Shown: positions 13,631 through 26,800 of the stretch, piece by piece
Numbering within the stretch: position 1 is the stretch's first letter
Layout: every line of letters begins with the position of its first letter
Source of the DNA: Protonemura montana
Lineage: Eukaryota; Arthropoda; Insecta; Plecoptera; Nemouridae
Assembly: GCA_947568835.1 (NCBI GenBank)
Contig: OX387602.1
Coordinates: 22,371,021 to 22,435,020, forward strand
Length of the DNA: 64,000 bases
Direction of reading: 5' to 3'
Made by a program: the position numbers and the translations under genes
Notes under the pieces: model-generated
What the model saw: the letters and a program-made list of their open reading frames with translations, nothing else
Database searches by the model: none
What the model was told of the DNA's origin: nothing

Positions 13631-13925
13631 GGTTAGGTTAGGTTGGGTTAGGTTAGGTTAGGTTAGGTTCGGTTAGGTTAGGTTAGGTTAGGTTAGGTTA
13701 GGTTAGGTTAGGTTTTGTTAGGTTAGGTTAGGTTCGGTGAGGTTAGGTTAGGTTAGGTTAGGTTAGGTTAGGTTAGGTTAGGTTAGGTTATGTTAGGTTA
13801 GGTTAGGTTAGGTTAGGTTTGGTTAGGTTAGGTTTGGTTAGGTTAGGTTAGGTTAGGTTCGGTTAGGTTAGGTTTGGTTAGGTTAGGTTAGGTTAGGTTA
13901 GGTTAGGTTAGGTTAGGTTAGGTTA
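13631..13925 (+). repeat. Interstitial telomere-type array (TTAGG)n
   Basis: About 59 units of GGTTA (= TTAGG) over 295 bp, with scattered one-base variants such as GGTTC, GGTTT and GGTTG. TTAGG is the ancestral arthropod telomere unit. The array starts and stops abruptly in T-rich DNA and lies between two direct copies of a 165-bp sequence. Confidence 0.95.
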
Positions 13926-14050
13926 AGTTGATAAATTCAAATATATATTTTTTTTTATTAAATTTCAAGAATTATTAAAAAATTTTAAATAATTTCTGAA
14001 ATTTTTATTTCGAAAAAAAAAATTTAAATTTTTATATTTTTTTTATTTTT

Positions 14051-14214
14051 AAGGGGTGAAATGGTTTGCGTCTGTACATCTTTATAGAAATCGTGAAATT
14101 TCGTCTAAAAATCCGGCGCTTGCGCTAGATCGGTTCGTAATTCCGGTTCACCACTATTGTGCCATTTTCACGGCGATTTAATCGGGTTTTGCCGGTGAAA
14201 TGTTGAAAATTAAC
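14051..14214 (+). repeat. Direct repeat copy 2 flanking the TTAGG array
   Basis: The second copy of the segment at 13431-13598, in the same orientation. It shares the same start (AAGGGGTGAAA) and the same end (GTTGAAAATTAAC). Confidence 0.85.
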
Positions 14215-14477
14215 AAAAAAATCAACGGAAAAAGTCCGACAACAATGCATTTTTCACCATCGAAATCGTAGCGGAATGATTCGTAGCGTAGCGACGGAAA
14301 CCTAAATTTTATTTCAACCTTCAGCTCTGAAAATTTCCGTTGCTACGCTACGAGAAGGCCGGCAAAAAGATCAATTTCTAGGTATTGAAATATTGTTGAA
14401 ATCAATTCAAATCTACACACCACTCTTATCTGTCACCTAACACATGGCAGCTGCGTACGCAGCGGGTGCACTGCTAG

Positions 14478-15039
14478 TTAAAACATAATTACATTTCTAA
14501 AAATATCGCAACTATATTTCTAAAAAATTCTAAAATTTTCCGAAATTCTTTATTTTTAAAATTTAAAATTTAAAGAAACTTGGAAAAAGAAGCTAATTTT
14601 TTTTTAGTTTATTTTGCTAATTATTTTTTGTCATTTGTTCATTTTTTTAGTCATGGAATGTCCGTGTAGATAAATTATTAAAATCTTTCGAGGGTGTAGC
14701 AGCCTAGAGTCTGTAGGAGTTAAGTTATAAAAACCGAGTGGATAGGGTTAAGTGTAAATAGTGGGTTTTCGGTTGAACTGAGCCATGCACAACCATTCAT
14801 AAATTCTTTAAATTCTCTACTTCGTGCACAATTTTCAACTCGAATTTTGCTTTAGTGAGTCGAGTATGCAACCCACTGAGCACGCACGCTACTTGCGCTG
14901 CCTATACGTCGTACACGCCTTATCAGCCACCGAACGAAAGCATCTTAGCCAATCTTAGCAACTGACCACTACCAGTGACTATGTAAATAATGGAAGAATA
15001 AACAATGAGGCAAAAACAAACTCTCGTCAAACAATATAC
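14478..15039. other. Intergenic, AT-rich
   Basis: Lies between the Helitron-like end and the DUS2 3' end. It is AT-rich at first and less so after 14830. No gene or clear repeat was seen. Confidence 0.5.
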
Positions 15040-15045
15040 TTTATT
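15040..15045 (-). terminator. DUS2 polyadenylation signal
   Basis: A minus-strand AATAAA about 80 bp downstream of the DUS2 stop codon, the nearest canonical signal. Confidence 0.6.
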
Positions 15046-15123
15046 TAATCTCGTCAAATAGTGATCATACAACACAAAACATGAATAACAAAGGCAAAGC
15101 CATGAGGGCAGGGCAGGCAGCAT

Positions 15124-17962
<2,839 letters not shown>

Positions 17963-20900
17963 CTACAATAAGTTATAAATGTATCTCTCAATGTCGAGGC
18001 CAAGGTTCCTGGCGATGGCCTTGATGAAGTCAAAGGAGACAGTGCACTTGAGCCTAGGTGTCTCGACGAAGTTGTCGCAGTTACTGGCCAGCAGCTCCAG
18101 CTTCACCAGCGACGATATCTGTAACCCCACCAATATCAATTATTTTTTTTACTAACATAGCAATGAAACTTGTTTCAAAAACCTAAAATTAGACTTAGAA
18201 GGTAAATCAAAATTTTCAAGAGTTTCACTTCCAGCTGAATCCATTTTCTTCATTTGATCTTTCCTCGTTGCTAGATCTGAAACGCAACCCTCTATTTTCT
18301 CTGGCCACTCATCATCAAAACCATGCTTATATAATTCACCTGCGCTTGTAGGTTGATGGTGAGTGAAAGCTTCTCGTCGATTACCGCGTAGAAAATGGCA
18401 AAGAGTCGGTCGAGCGCAAAGTACTTGGGGCCTAGCGCCTGATCCCGTAGCTTATCTCTGGCCGTCGCGGCGGGCATTTTCCTCTTCTTCTGCTTGCCCA
18501 GCGCCTTGAAGAAGATACGTTGGTCACTCTTCTCCGGGTTGTATGATGCCAGATACGCCGCCACCAGCAGGTACTTGGTGTAATACGGCAGCTCGTATGC
18601 CAGCGCCCACGTTTCAGTGAACGTCAGCTCTGTCATCGCCACATTATTCAAATTCTCGGGCTTGCTGCGTGCAAAAAAGACAACAGTTTGTTGCTGCAAA
18701 GTTGAGGAGAATTGCTTAAAAATACCATTGTGTGTTTAGGGTTTTGTGTTTATGCAATGCTCCATGGGTTATGCCATCATCTTATCCACAAAAATAAGTT
18801 TACCATTTAGATCTTCATCATTTTTTATTTGGACTTTGAAAACAAAATGTGAGCTGCATTGTTTGTTGATGAGCTTGGCAATTTTTTCTTAATTTTTTGC
18901 AATGTTTTATTTTTGGGAGCCGCAAAAAGTCCAAAGCCCAAAAAGCTTTCCTTTTTTGTGAGTAATTATTGACAGTGAAGTGCTCATTTCTTTTTGAGGG
19001 CTGCTCGTGAAAGCTCTAATTAATTGCCAATCACTAAGGCTCATCAATGAGCAACAATGTTCCCAGTTCCCGCAACATGATTTAACTCAATAATAATACT
19101 TATTGACACTACGATAATTTCTTTAGATCAATCTGAATTTTTACCGCATGCAACCACAAGCAATCACTCATAACTATATGATACTATCATATTGTACTCA
19201 GTGGTTAATTTCAGGGTGGACCCACTGTTTTTTCAGGGTGGACGCCGTCCACCCGCCCAATTATTTTCAAAATACCTTTTATTTTAATTTTGCCTTGTCA
19301 ATGCGTTTTACTAATTTACTCAGAATGCAGACCATACACTACTTTATTTTGTACAAACTTGCGATTTATAAGTAGGACAGAATTCCTTCCGATCCTGTTG
19401 TTTCGGGCTAATGTTTTGGTCAAAAGTGTTAGCAGGATTGCCTTGGAATTCCTACTCCCAACTCCTCGTGCGAGCAGAGGTAAGGATCTTGAGGATCCTC
19501 AAGCGTTGAGCAGAGTTGAGGATCTTTTCAAAAATTCCTTTCCAGGAAGAAACAATGGCGCTAGCAGAGAAATTTAGGTTGACCGAGGCAACCCACGTGC
19601 ACAATCTTTCCGTGAATTACCATTTCCTCTCCTTTGTCCTCCTGGAAAGTGCCATGTTGCTTTAAAAGCCCAGTCAGTCACTTGAACAGTTCGCCTCTCA
19701 TTTCCTTAGAAATTTCCACAAATTGGAGGGTAATATTTCAAGTATTTTACTGAAACAAGTAAAATTCATTGGATTCAAATTCATGTAGGATGGTTATGTC
19801 CTCTTCAGGTAAGTCTCATTTTAGTTACACAAAGTCTTTTTGCCGACATTAAAACCAGAACTATTAACTGATAATTCCACTATTTACTTACAGAAAACAA
19901 AAAGAGCTACCCCCCCCCCCCCCCCCCCCCCCCCCACCAGCCAAACAACACACACAGAAAAGAAGATTGTCAAGCGTCCACCCACCTCTTTTTTTTTTTT
20001 AGAAATTAACCACTGATTATACCATCATAACTATATTATGCACTCTGAGAAGAAAATAGAGAACAGCTTATCGGAAAACTTGCAGGCAAAAGCATACACC
20101 ATTAAATACACCACTGCCCGATGCAGACCTTCAGATATTATCCACTCATTATTCATTATCTTGGCCCCCTAACCACTTCACGGACCACTCTGTTTAATCT
20201 TTGGTGCCTGCCCAAAGAGCTCCAATGGTAAAAGTGAGCTCACCACAATGGCTTTGTGGAGAACTGCAAGTTTTCGAGGGCGTTGTTGAGGTGTGGACGT
20301 AGCTGTCGCCACAGTTTGTTTGCCCGGCTAGGATCATCCAAGGTCACTGCCCCACTTACCACTGGCTTGCAGTACTTGTCAAAGTACAGCTTTGTCTAAA
20401 ACCAGGAAACAATTGAATTGTGTTAATGCCGTGGATGGAAGGAAAGCTAGCCTGAAAAACCGTGCAACTGCACTGGAATACAAACCTGGGACCTCCCAAT
20501 CTCTGGTCCTGAACTGAATTTTTCAGGAATGTCATATTTCATTTTTTAAACACATGTCCATTATATCCATTAAAAAAAATAGTTTACTAAACAAGAGCTT
20601 TATTATAAACTTTGAAATTTTGCAAGCATTTCTTGTTGAGGAATTTCTTGAATAATACTTACCCAAATTTAAGTATATCAATTCTTAAATTCTAATTATT
20701 TCAAGTATGTAGAGATGCCATAGCTAGCAAAAAGTGTCCAAACCAATTGAAACTTATTAACTCCCCAAAATAGCCCATAGATTTTCGAAACCCACAGCAC
20801 GCCAATTAAGATAAATTAGGTCTTTTATTTGGCCAATCGGCAAAACGCACCAGCTTGAGCAACTCGTTGAGGTTGCGGCAGTCACGGTAGTAGAGGCGAA

Positions 20901-22958
20901 CAAGGAGAGTCACATAGTCACGCTGGAAGTCTTTTGTGAAACGCTCATCTGTATGGTCTGTGGCAAAGTTGGCTAGCAGTACTTCCACAAACTCGTCTGG
21001 AACAATGTAACTGATTTGTTACCCGGAAAAGTTTAAAAATGCTGAGCAAAGATTTTGACAGATCATAACTAGTGTCTGCAAAATCCACCTAAATGTTCTG
21101 CTTTGCAACTTTTTAAAAATTATTTACACTCAGATTCATTTCCACAAATACCACAAAAAATTCCGCAAAAAGATTCATTTCCACAAAAGAGAAAATTTTG
21201 TTAATTTCTTAATCTTTCAAGCTCACATTTTTTATCTTGTACAAGATCACACCATTGGAAGGATATGTTTAGGTAGATTTACAGGACCTTTACAAAAAAT
21301 TCCGTGTCTGACCGATTGAATACTTTGCTGACAAAAATGGTAGCTGCTATTACCTAGGTGGAATTTAAAAGTGGACTAGTGTTGTAAAGTTAATATTTGA
21401 TATTTCTTTATAATAATATTACCTCATTACTTGCATTGCTCTGCCTAGTTTTATCTTCCAATTAATTACTCTCTATTAATACTAACCCGATAACTGATTG
21501 ATAAATAATTGTACATTTATGTTAAAATAAACAGCTGCAAGCACCAACAGTACTAAGAGTTGCCAGCTCATTTGCTCATCAAAACGTCTAATCTTAGTGC
21601 TGGGACCCTACAAGCCCATTGATTGGCCTTTATGCCAAAATGAGTTGTAGGTTCTTACCTTGTGTATACTGCTGAAAGAAGATAATGATCGGAGAGCGTA
21701 CGCTCATGTTTTCTGGTGCAAAATTTTCAAAAGCAACATCAGAGACAAAAATGACACAGATGTTCAGCTCGGTGAATTCTTGGAGGCGTAGAAGGCAGGA
21801 TAGGAGGCTTGAGTCTTTAATTGACCGTAGCTGCTCACAATTCTCCAGTACCTGCCGTCGTTCAGTTTATTATGTTAGGAATTTGACTTGAAAACCATGT
21901 TTAAACAGTGCAAGGAATGGTACTCAAAGCTTCTTAAAACTGACATTTTTCAACATCAAAACCATAATTTTAAGAGATCCAAATGAACTAGCAAAAAATT
22001 ACAAAATTTATGGTTAGTAAATTTTGGTTTTTTGTAATGTGTATTGTGTGTGATTGCCTCCCAGGTATCAAATAATGATAATAGGTATGATTCTTATAAG
22101 ATAATATTGAAATGTATTTTTCTATGAGCCTTATATAAGAAAGTAACTAAAAAGGGGCATAAGAAGGTTATTATAAGAGTATCAAAGAATTTTGATTAAT
22201 ATTAAATTTAATATAAGAAGAAAAAATCTTCTAAAATTGTCCCCCCCCCATTCCACCACCCAATAGAACGTCTGTTTTTTAAATATTCTAATGTCAGAAG
22301 AAAAAAACTTTCCTTTTACTCACTATGACTAATTGTTCATCAGCAAAACCAAGAGATTTTGCAGCAGTTTTGAGATTCTTCATAAATTGGAAACTATTTT
22401 CACATTTAGCATACGACTCAAATTTGTTGACGGACTTTACGGTGTGATCTGGAAAACGAATGCGTGGTAAATTTTCATCATTTTATAAACAGCTGCTATA
22501 TATGTACTACTACATTTTGCAGTTTTAATAGTTTCTTACGGGTGAGACTGTTGAGAATAGGTTCATAGAGAAGTTTTGACTGCGAGCATTCGCAGCTGGC
22601 TATCGCATATCTGCATTGCAGTTTTGGCAGCATCTGTGAGACCACTAGGGTCTTGCCCGTACATGAGAGGCCATGGAGGAAGATGTGTGGAGGCAAACGC
22701 TCATCAGGCTTAGAAAAATAAGTACTTGGATAATGATCATTTATCTTATGCTGGTGTTTGTACCAAATCCAATAATTTCCATCCACGACCACTTACTGTT
22801 CCAATTAGCTTAAACAGCTGGGTAATCTGCTTCTCCCGACAAGGGATTCCAACGCAAAGTTTTTTGATATGGTATGCTGGGTTAAGTGACCTGCCTTTCT
22901 TTGTTACTGGCTGACCATTCCTGTCTAGCTCACAGTTACGCTCACGTTTTTTCGGCAT
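17963..22958 (-). CDS. ORC5: Origin recognition complex subunit 5
   Basis: AAA+-type subunit of the ORC that marks replication origins and helps load MCM helicase in the nucleus. Eight exons: 22797-22958, 22540-22708, 22324-22448, 21659-21851, 20851-20996, 20244-20395, 18340-18664, 17963-18118. Phase is continuous over 475 codons (human 435). Residues 67-74 (GLSCTGKT) form a Walker A loop. The Walker B position reads VIVLEN, with Glu 101 where human ORC5 has Asp. The C-terminal region LPYYTKYLLVAAYLASYNP, then LGPKYFALDRLFAIFY and VSFDFIKAIARNLGLDIERY, is diagnostic of ORC5. The first about 45 residues (MPKKRERNCE...VTKKGR) form a basic, probably nuclear-targeting extension beyond the human start. 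The gene is divergent from EDC4. Confidence 0.95.
19199..20015. mobile_element. hAT-like MITE in an ORC5 intron
   Basis: An 817-bp element with terminal inverted repeats CAGTGGTTAATTTC (left, 19199) and GAAATTAACCACTG (right, ending 20015). The inner GGGTGGAC/GTCCACCC motifs also mirror each other. The flanks are ATTGTACT and ATTATACC, 6 of 8 identical, as expected for an aged 8-bp target duplication of the hAT superfamily. No transposase frame remains. It contains a 26-bp poly-C run. Confidence 0.7.
19910..19935. repeat. Poly-C run
   Basis: A run of 26 C inside the hAT-like element in the ORC5 intron; it is a G run in the ORC5 pre-mRNA. Confidence 0.9.
20440..20515 (-). repeat. tRNA-derived SINE fragment in an ORC5 intron
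   Basis: The minus strand reads GATTGGGAGGTCCCAGGTTTG, then GTTGCACG and CAGGCTAGCTT. The same order of motifs is seen on the minus strand at 57.34-57.43 kb (GATTGGGAAGTCCCGGGTTCG, GTTGCACA, CAGTCTAGCTT). This is therefore a decayed second copy of one tRNA-derived SINE family. Confidence 0.5.
20997..21658. other. ORC5 intron 4
   Basis: AT-rich intron of 662 bp with consensus splice sites on the minus strand. I see no repeat or gene in it. The following intron (21852-22323) is likewise unremarkable apart from a short C run near 22242. Confidence 0.6.
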
Positions 22959-23834
22959 GCTGGAGTCAAAATATAAAGACCCTGTGAAGGAAAGCTTCAG
23001 TTAAGAAGTCATTTAATTAGTATATATACACAACCAACAGGTGGTATAACCATAACCGTAATTTTCACCAATATTTATAGCACAGCAGTTTTATCCCATG
23101 GTATCTGTACACACTATTTTCATAATTGTGAAACGAACCGATCAAAAGGTTGTAACTACTCTGAACCACAGAGTAAGGTTCAGAGTTTTGAAATTTCGGG
23201 GTAAAAACCTAAATCATCAAGTCACGCGGAATTTACCTTACAGATGTCATCTGCCAGACAATTTAATTTTGCGCCTTTTTATGACGTCACATCCTCTCCC
23301 TCCAATTGCGCATCGCCCCGCCTTCGCTACCCCCACCATTTCAAGTTCATCCGAATTTTAGTTTGATGTCTGTCTCGTTTAGGTAGGGTATTGCCGCTCT
23401 CTACTAAACTAGTACTAAACTTTTGCTGTGATTTTCTTGTAGTTAGCCTAATTTCCGAGGATTTCCTCCATCACGGCCCTTCAAAAGTCGGTAAGAAGAC
23501 TTCGACCGATTTTTTAATCTTGGCGTTATTTTGGTTGACGCTTGTTTGTGGCACATTAACTGTATGATGTCAAAAGTCTGAAATGGCAGAGCCGGTATCT
23601 CTGAAGCTTCGATTTTGACGCTCAAATGATTTTCTTTTGCTCTTGCCATAATTTATCTACACATGAACTGATTTGAGGTACCTTGTTTATTTAATATTTT
23701 ACTTCATGAAGCCACAAAGACTTCCGAGCAAATCGAAAGGATTCTACCTAAGTAGGCAGGTACATGTGAATTAGGGTTAGGGTAGGCATGCTGCCTTTTG
23801 CAAAAATACAATCTCCTTTTATTTCAGGAGGAAA
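22959..23834. promoter_or_regulatory. Bidirectional ORC5/EDC4 promoter region
   Basis: ORC5 (minus) and EDC4 (plus) start codons face away from each other across 876 bp. The middle carries a perfect CRE palindrome at 23282, a TTTTGCGCC motif one base from the E2F consensus just before it, and a nearby CCAATT. The EDC4 start codon lies 7 bases after a pyrimidine-rich TTTCAG acceptor (ending at about 23827), so EDC4 has at least one upstream non-coding exon in this interval. A 68-codon minus-strand frame at 23443-23649 is probably chance. Confidence 0.6.
23282..23289. promoter_or_regulatory. CRE/ATF palindrome
   Basis: A perfect TGACGTCA in the shared ORC5/EDC4 upstream region, a typical element of short divergent housekeeping promoters. 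Confidence 0.5.
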
Positions 23835-26800
23835 ATGGAAGGGCATATCAAAAGGGATGACTCGTCTGATGAGGAGGATCCGATTGCGATGGACCCCACC
23901 AAGAAGCCTTATGATGGTAACCAGACAATGTAAGTTCCATATTTCCCATTTGAGGTAGCTATTTATGTACAAAGAACTTTAATGAAAAGACTTTCCTTGC
24001 AGACACTTCACAGGCAACGACGAAACGAATAGTGCCGAATTAACGTCGCAAAACGTCACACTGATATCAAGCAGTGGGCTGCACGAAAGCGGCAGCTCCA
24101 AAATCAAGATGAAAAACATAATTGACTTCAGCTGGGAGAACCGCTACTACCCTGGAAATCTGGTTGCATTGCACGTCGGTGGAAAGTACCTCGCCTATGC
24201 TATCAAGTGTGAGTTTTTCTCCATGGCAGTAATTCTTTATTAAGGGGTAGGACCCTTACTGTTTTTTTTTAAATGTTTTTTCATGATATGACTGAAATGT
24301 ATTGACCCATAAAAAGCTGCAACCTAGATTTGTGAGCACTTATTTACAATCAAATTCGACTATGCTTTAAACAGTGGAGTAAGTAGAATTGCAAAGATAA
24401 AATTGGAATGCAATCAGATGACCGATAGGCTATTACTATGTCTAAAACTACACCATTCAATTCCTCAATCAAATTTTAGTTTGATTTTGGTTTCTGGTCA
24501 TAATTTTGATTTGTCCTTGCCACACGTCTAGTTCTTATCTTAGCAAGCTTTAGTCCTTGAGTTATAACATTTTTAATTAAGGATGCTCATTAGGTTTCCA
24601 TATTTCTGTCGATAAGATTTAAGTGAATCTACAAGAAAACTAACAAAACAATAATTTTCCTGGTTTTTCTTAGAGAACCAATAACCACGCAGGATATAAT
24701 GCAATAAATGCAATTCTAGTGACAAAAATGGGCGAGTAAATTACAATCCAAGAGTGAGATATTGTTTCCTGTGTGAAATTCTTTCCTGTGATAAAGTCAA
24801 AACAAATATTATGTCAAGTTGGATAAACACTTAAATCAGAAACAAATGAGAAGGACCCAGGGTACAGGTAGAACAGAATCCAAAACAAGAGTTAAAATGT
24901 AACACATCTTTTTAGGCAACTATTGCCCTACCTTTGAAGTGAGAGTGATAAAAATCAAGAATGTGGTAGCTATAGGATCTAGTTCAAACAAGAATCTGTT
25001 TTCTGAAATGTTTTTGCTTGAGCTGATAATTTATTCTTGGTTAACTTGATTGAAAAGTGAAATTTTAGCAGTGGAGAAACATTTCCTCTAGTGAACTCAA
25101 TAGGAAAGTAATTAAATCCTTTGTCTACAACATACTCAATTTCTTGAATTCTAGTTCCAACGGTATGACCAGAAAAACGTATGAAAAATTGGTTTGAAAT
25201 CACTGTGGGCCTTTCCCCTTAAGCTAAGAATGTAATGGTCCATGACCATAAGGTTTTATTTCCACTAGCAGAGGCTTTTTTTCTGTTCATCAGTAGGATT
25301 TAGGTCTTAAATTAATTTAAATAGACTTGGAGTTGCATGCAATCAATATATTAGTAAGTGATATGATACATCTTGTATGGCATTGTGTTTCAGCGGTGGG
25401 ACCTGCAGGAGGAGTGGTTCGGGTAGTAAGCCGGGAAAGCGGTGCCCGCCGCTTATTGACAAAGATGGATGCCATGGTACAAGACCTTGCGTTTGCACAT
25501 GTCCCAGACAGGCTGATTTTGGCATGCGTTGACGAAGGAGGTTCGTTGTTCGTCTTCAATGTGCGAGAGGAAAACCAAGGCATTATGTATCCTTATTAAC
25601 ACCACTGTGGTCATGACTCACGAGTTTTAGAAAGCAGATGAAACCTTTTTCTCTGTTACTTGTCATCTATTTTTGTAACGACCCACCCAATTGCCTTGCA
25701 GCTGAACCTTTGTCTATTTTGTATTGCCTATTGCTGCTCTTAAAATATAATATTTTTGTTCCTATCTCTCTAGTCCTTAGTGGCTTTGTGTCTGATTAGT
25801 GATTACGTTTGTTTTTAATTTCATTCTTCCCATTTATCATTTCCATTCTTGTCACAGTAGCTGAAAACTTATTATACAAAGAGGCCCTTGAAACTGACTT
25901 AGCTGATAGAACACTCCCTGTGTGTCTGCTTGAACTCCTTGACTTACCCTTAGTTACTCTTTGGTGACACATCTTGCGCTAGGCCAGTTGGCTGGCGGGC
26001 CAGCGGTCTCGCACCGCATCTTCTGGTGCCCGTTCACGCCTGAGGATGACGACCTCAAGAAGGTGCCGTTTGAGGTTGACGCCGGCAAGCTGGTCTGCGT
26101 CACTCAAGGCCACCGCGCGCACTTGATCAATATAGGCATGATAAGTGAGAAGTTTGGACCCAAGAAGCTTGAACCGGTCATGCTCCAGGTACTTGATTAG
26201 TGTGCAAGACAGAGGTAACTGAGGGCTGAAATAAGTACCTTTTATTTTAAGCCCAGGCTTGCATTGCAATGTATTTTGAGTTGCTCTGGCTTTCAATTCA
26301 ACTATAACATTAATTCACACATGTTCTGTACTCAGCTTTTATAGCAATGCTAAAATGTGTCCTTAATTGTAAGGCTTTGGCATATTGCAAATTCTTGTTA
26401 TGAATTAATTAATATCTCAATAAAAACTAGGATTTATATTTTAATCTATTCGTTAAACAAGATCTTTTGCATTTTTTGTCACGACTGCAAACCTGCTTTA
26501 TTAGGTTTACGATATTGAGTGTGTGTGTTTCTGCGTAGGCAAACCACGGCTACCTAGAGATCTGTGAGCATTCAAAGCCGATTGTGGACGCGGCATTTTC
26601 TCCCGACGGCACAGCCATCTCAACGGCCAGCCAGGACGGCTACGTCAAATTCTTCCAGGTGGACATGTCGCACAAGTCGCCCATTCGCTGCCTGCATCAG
26701 TGGCAACCTCACGGTGTGGATAAGCCGCTCTCCGCTCTGCTCTTCGTAGACAACCACAAGCTGTTCGAGACCGAGCCAGAGTGAGTGTTAGCATTGTACT

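Larger units (their letters stand above)
13431..14477 (+). mobile_element. Helitron-like non-autonomous element carrying a TTAGG array
   Basis: The right end has the layout of a Helitron 3' terminus: a hairpin GCTGC-GTAC-GCAGC (14450-14463), a 10-nt spacer, then CTAG (14474-14477) followed by T. Inside lie two direct copies of a 165-bp segment flanking a (GGTTA)n array. There is no coding capacity. The 5' end (expected to start TC after A) could not be placed; the start given is the left edge of the first direct copy. Confidence 0.4.

Noticed and set aside
13631-13925. True chromosome end
   Set aside because: The array is short, bounded by unique sequence on both sides and followed by genes.
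23443-23649. 68-codon minus-strand frame upstream of ORC5
   Set aside because: No family resemblance and no splice link to ORC5; likely chance within the shared promoter.
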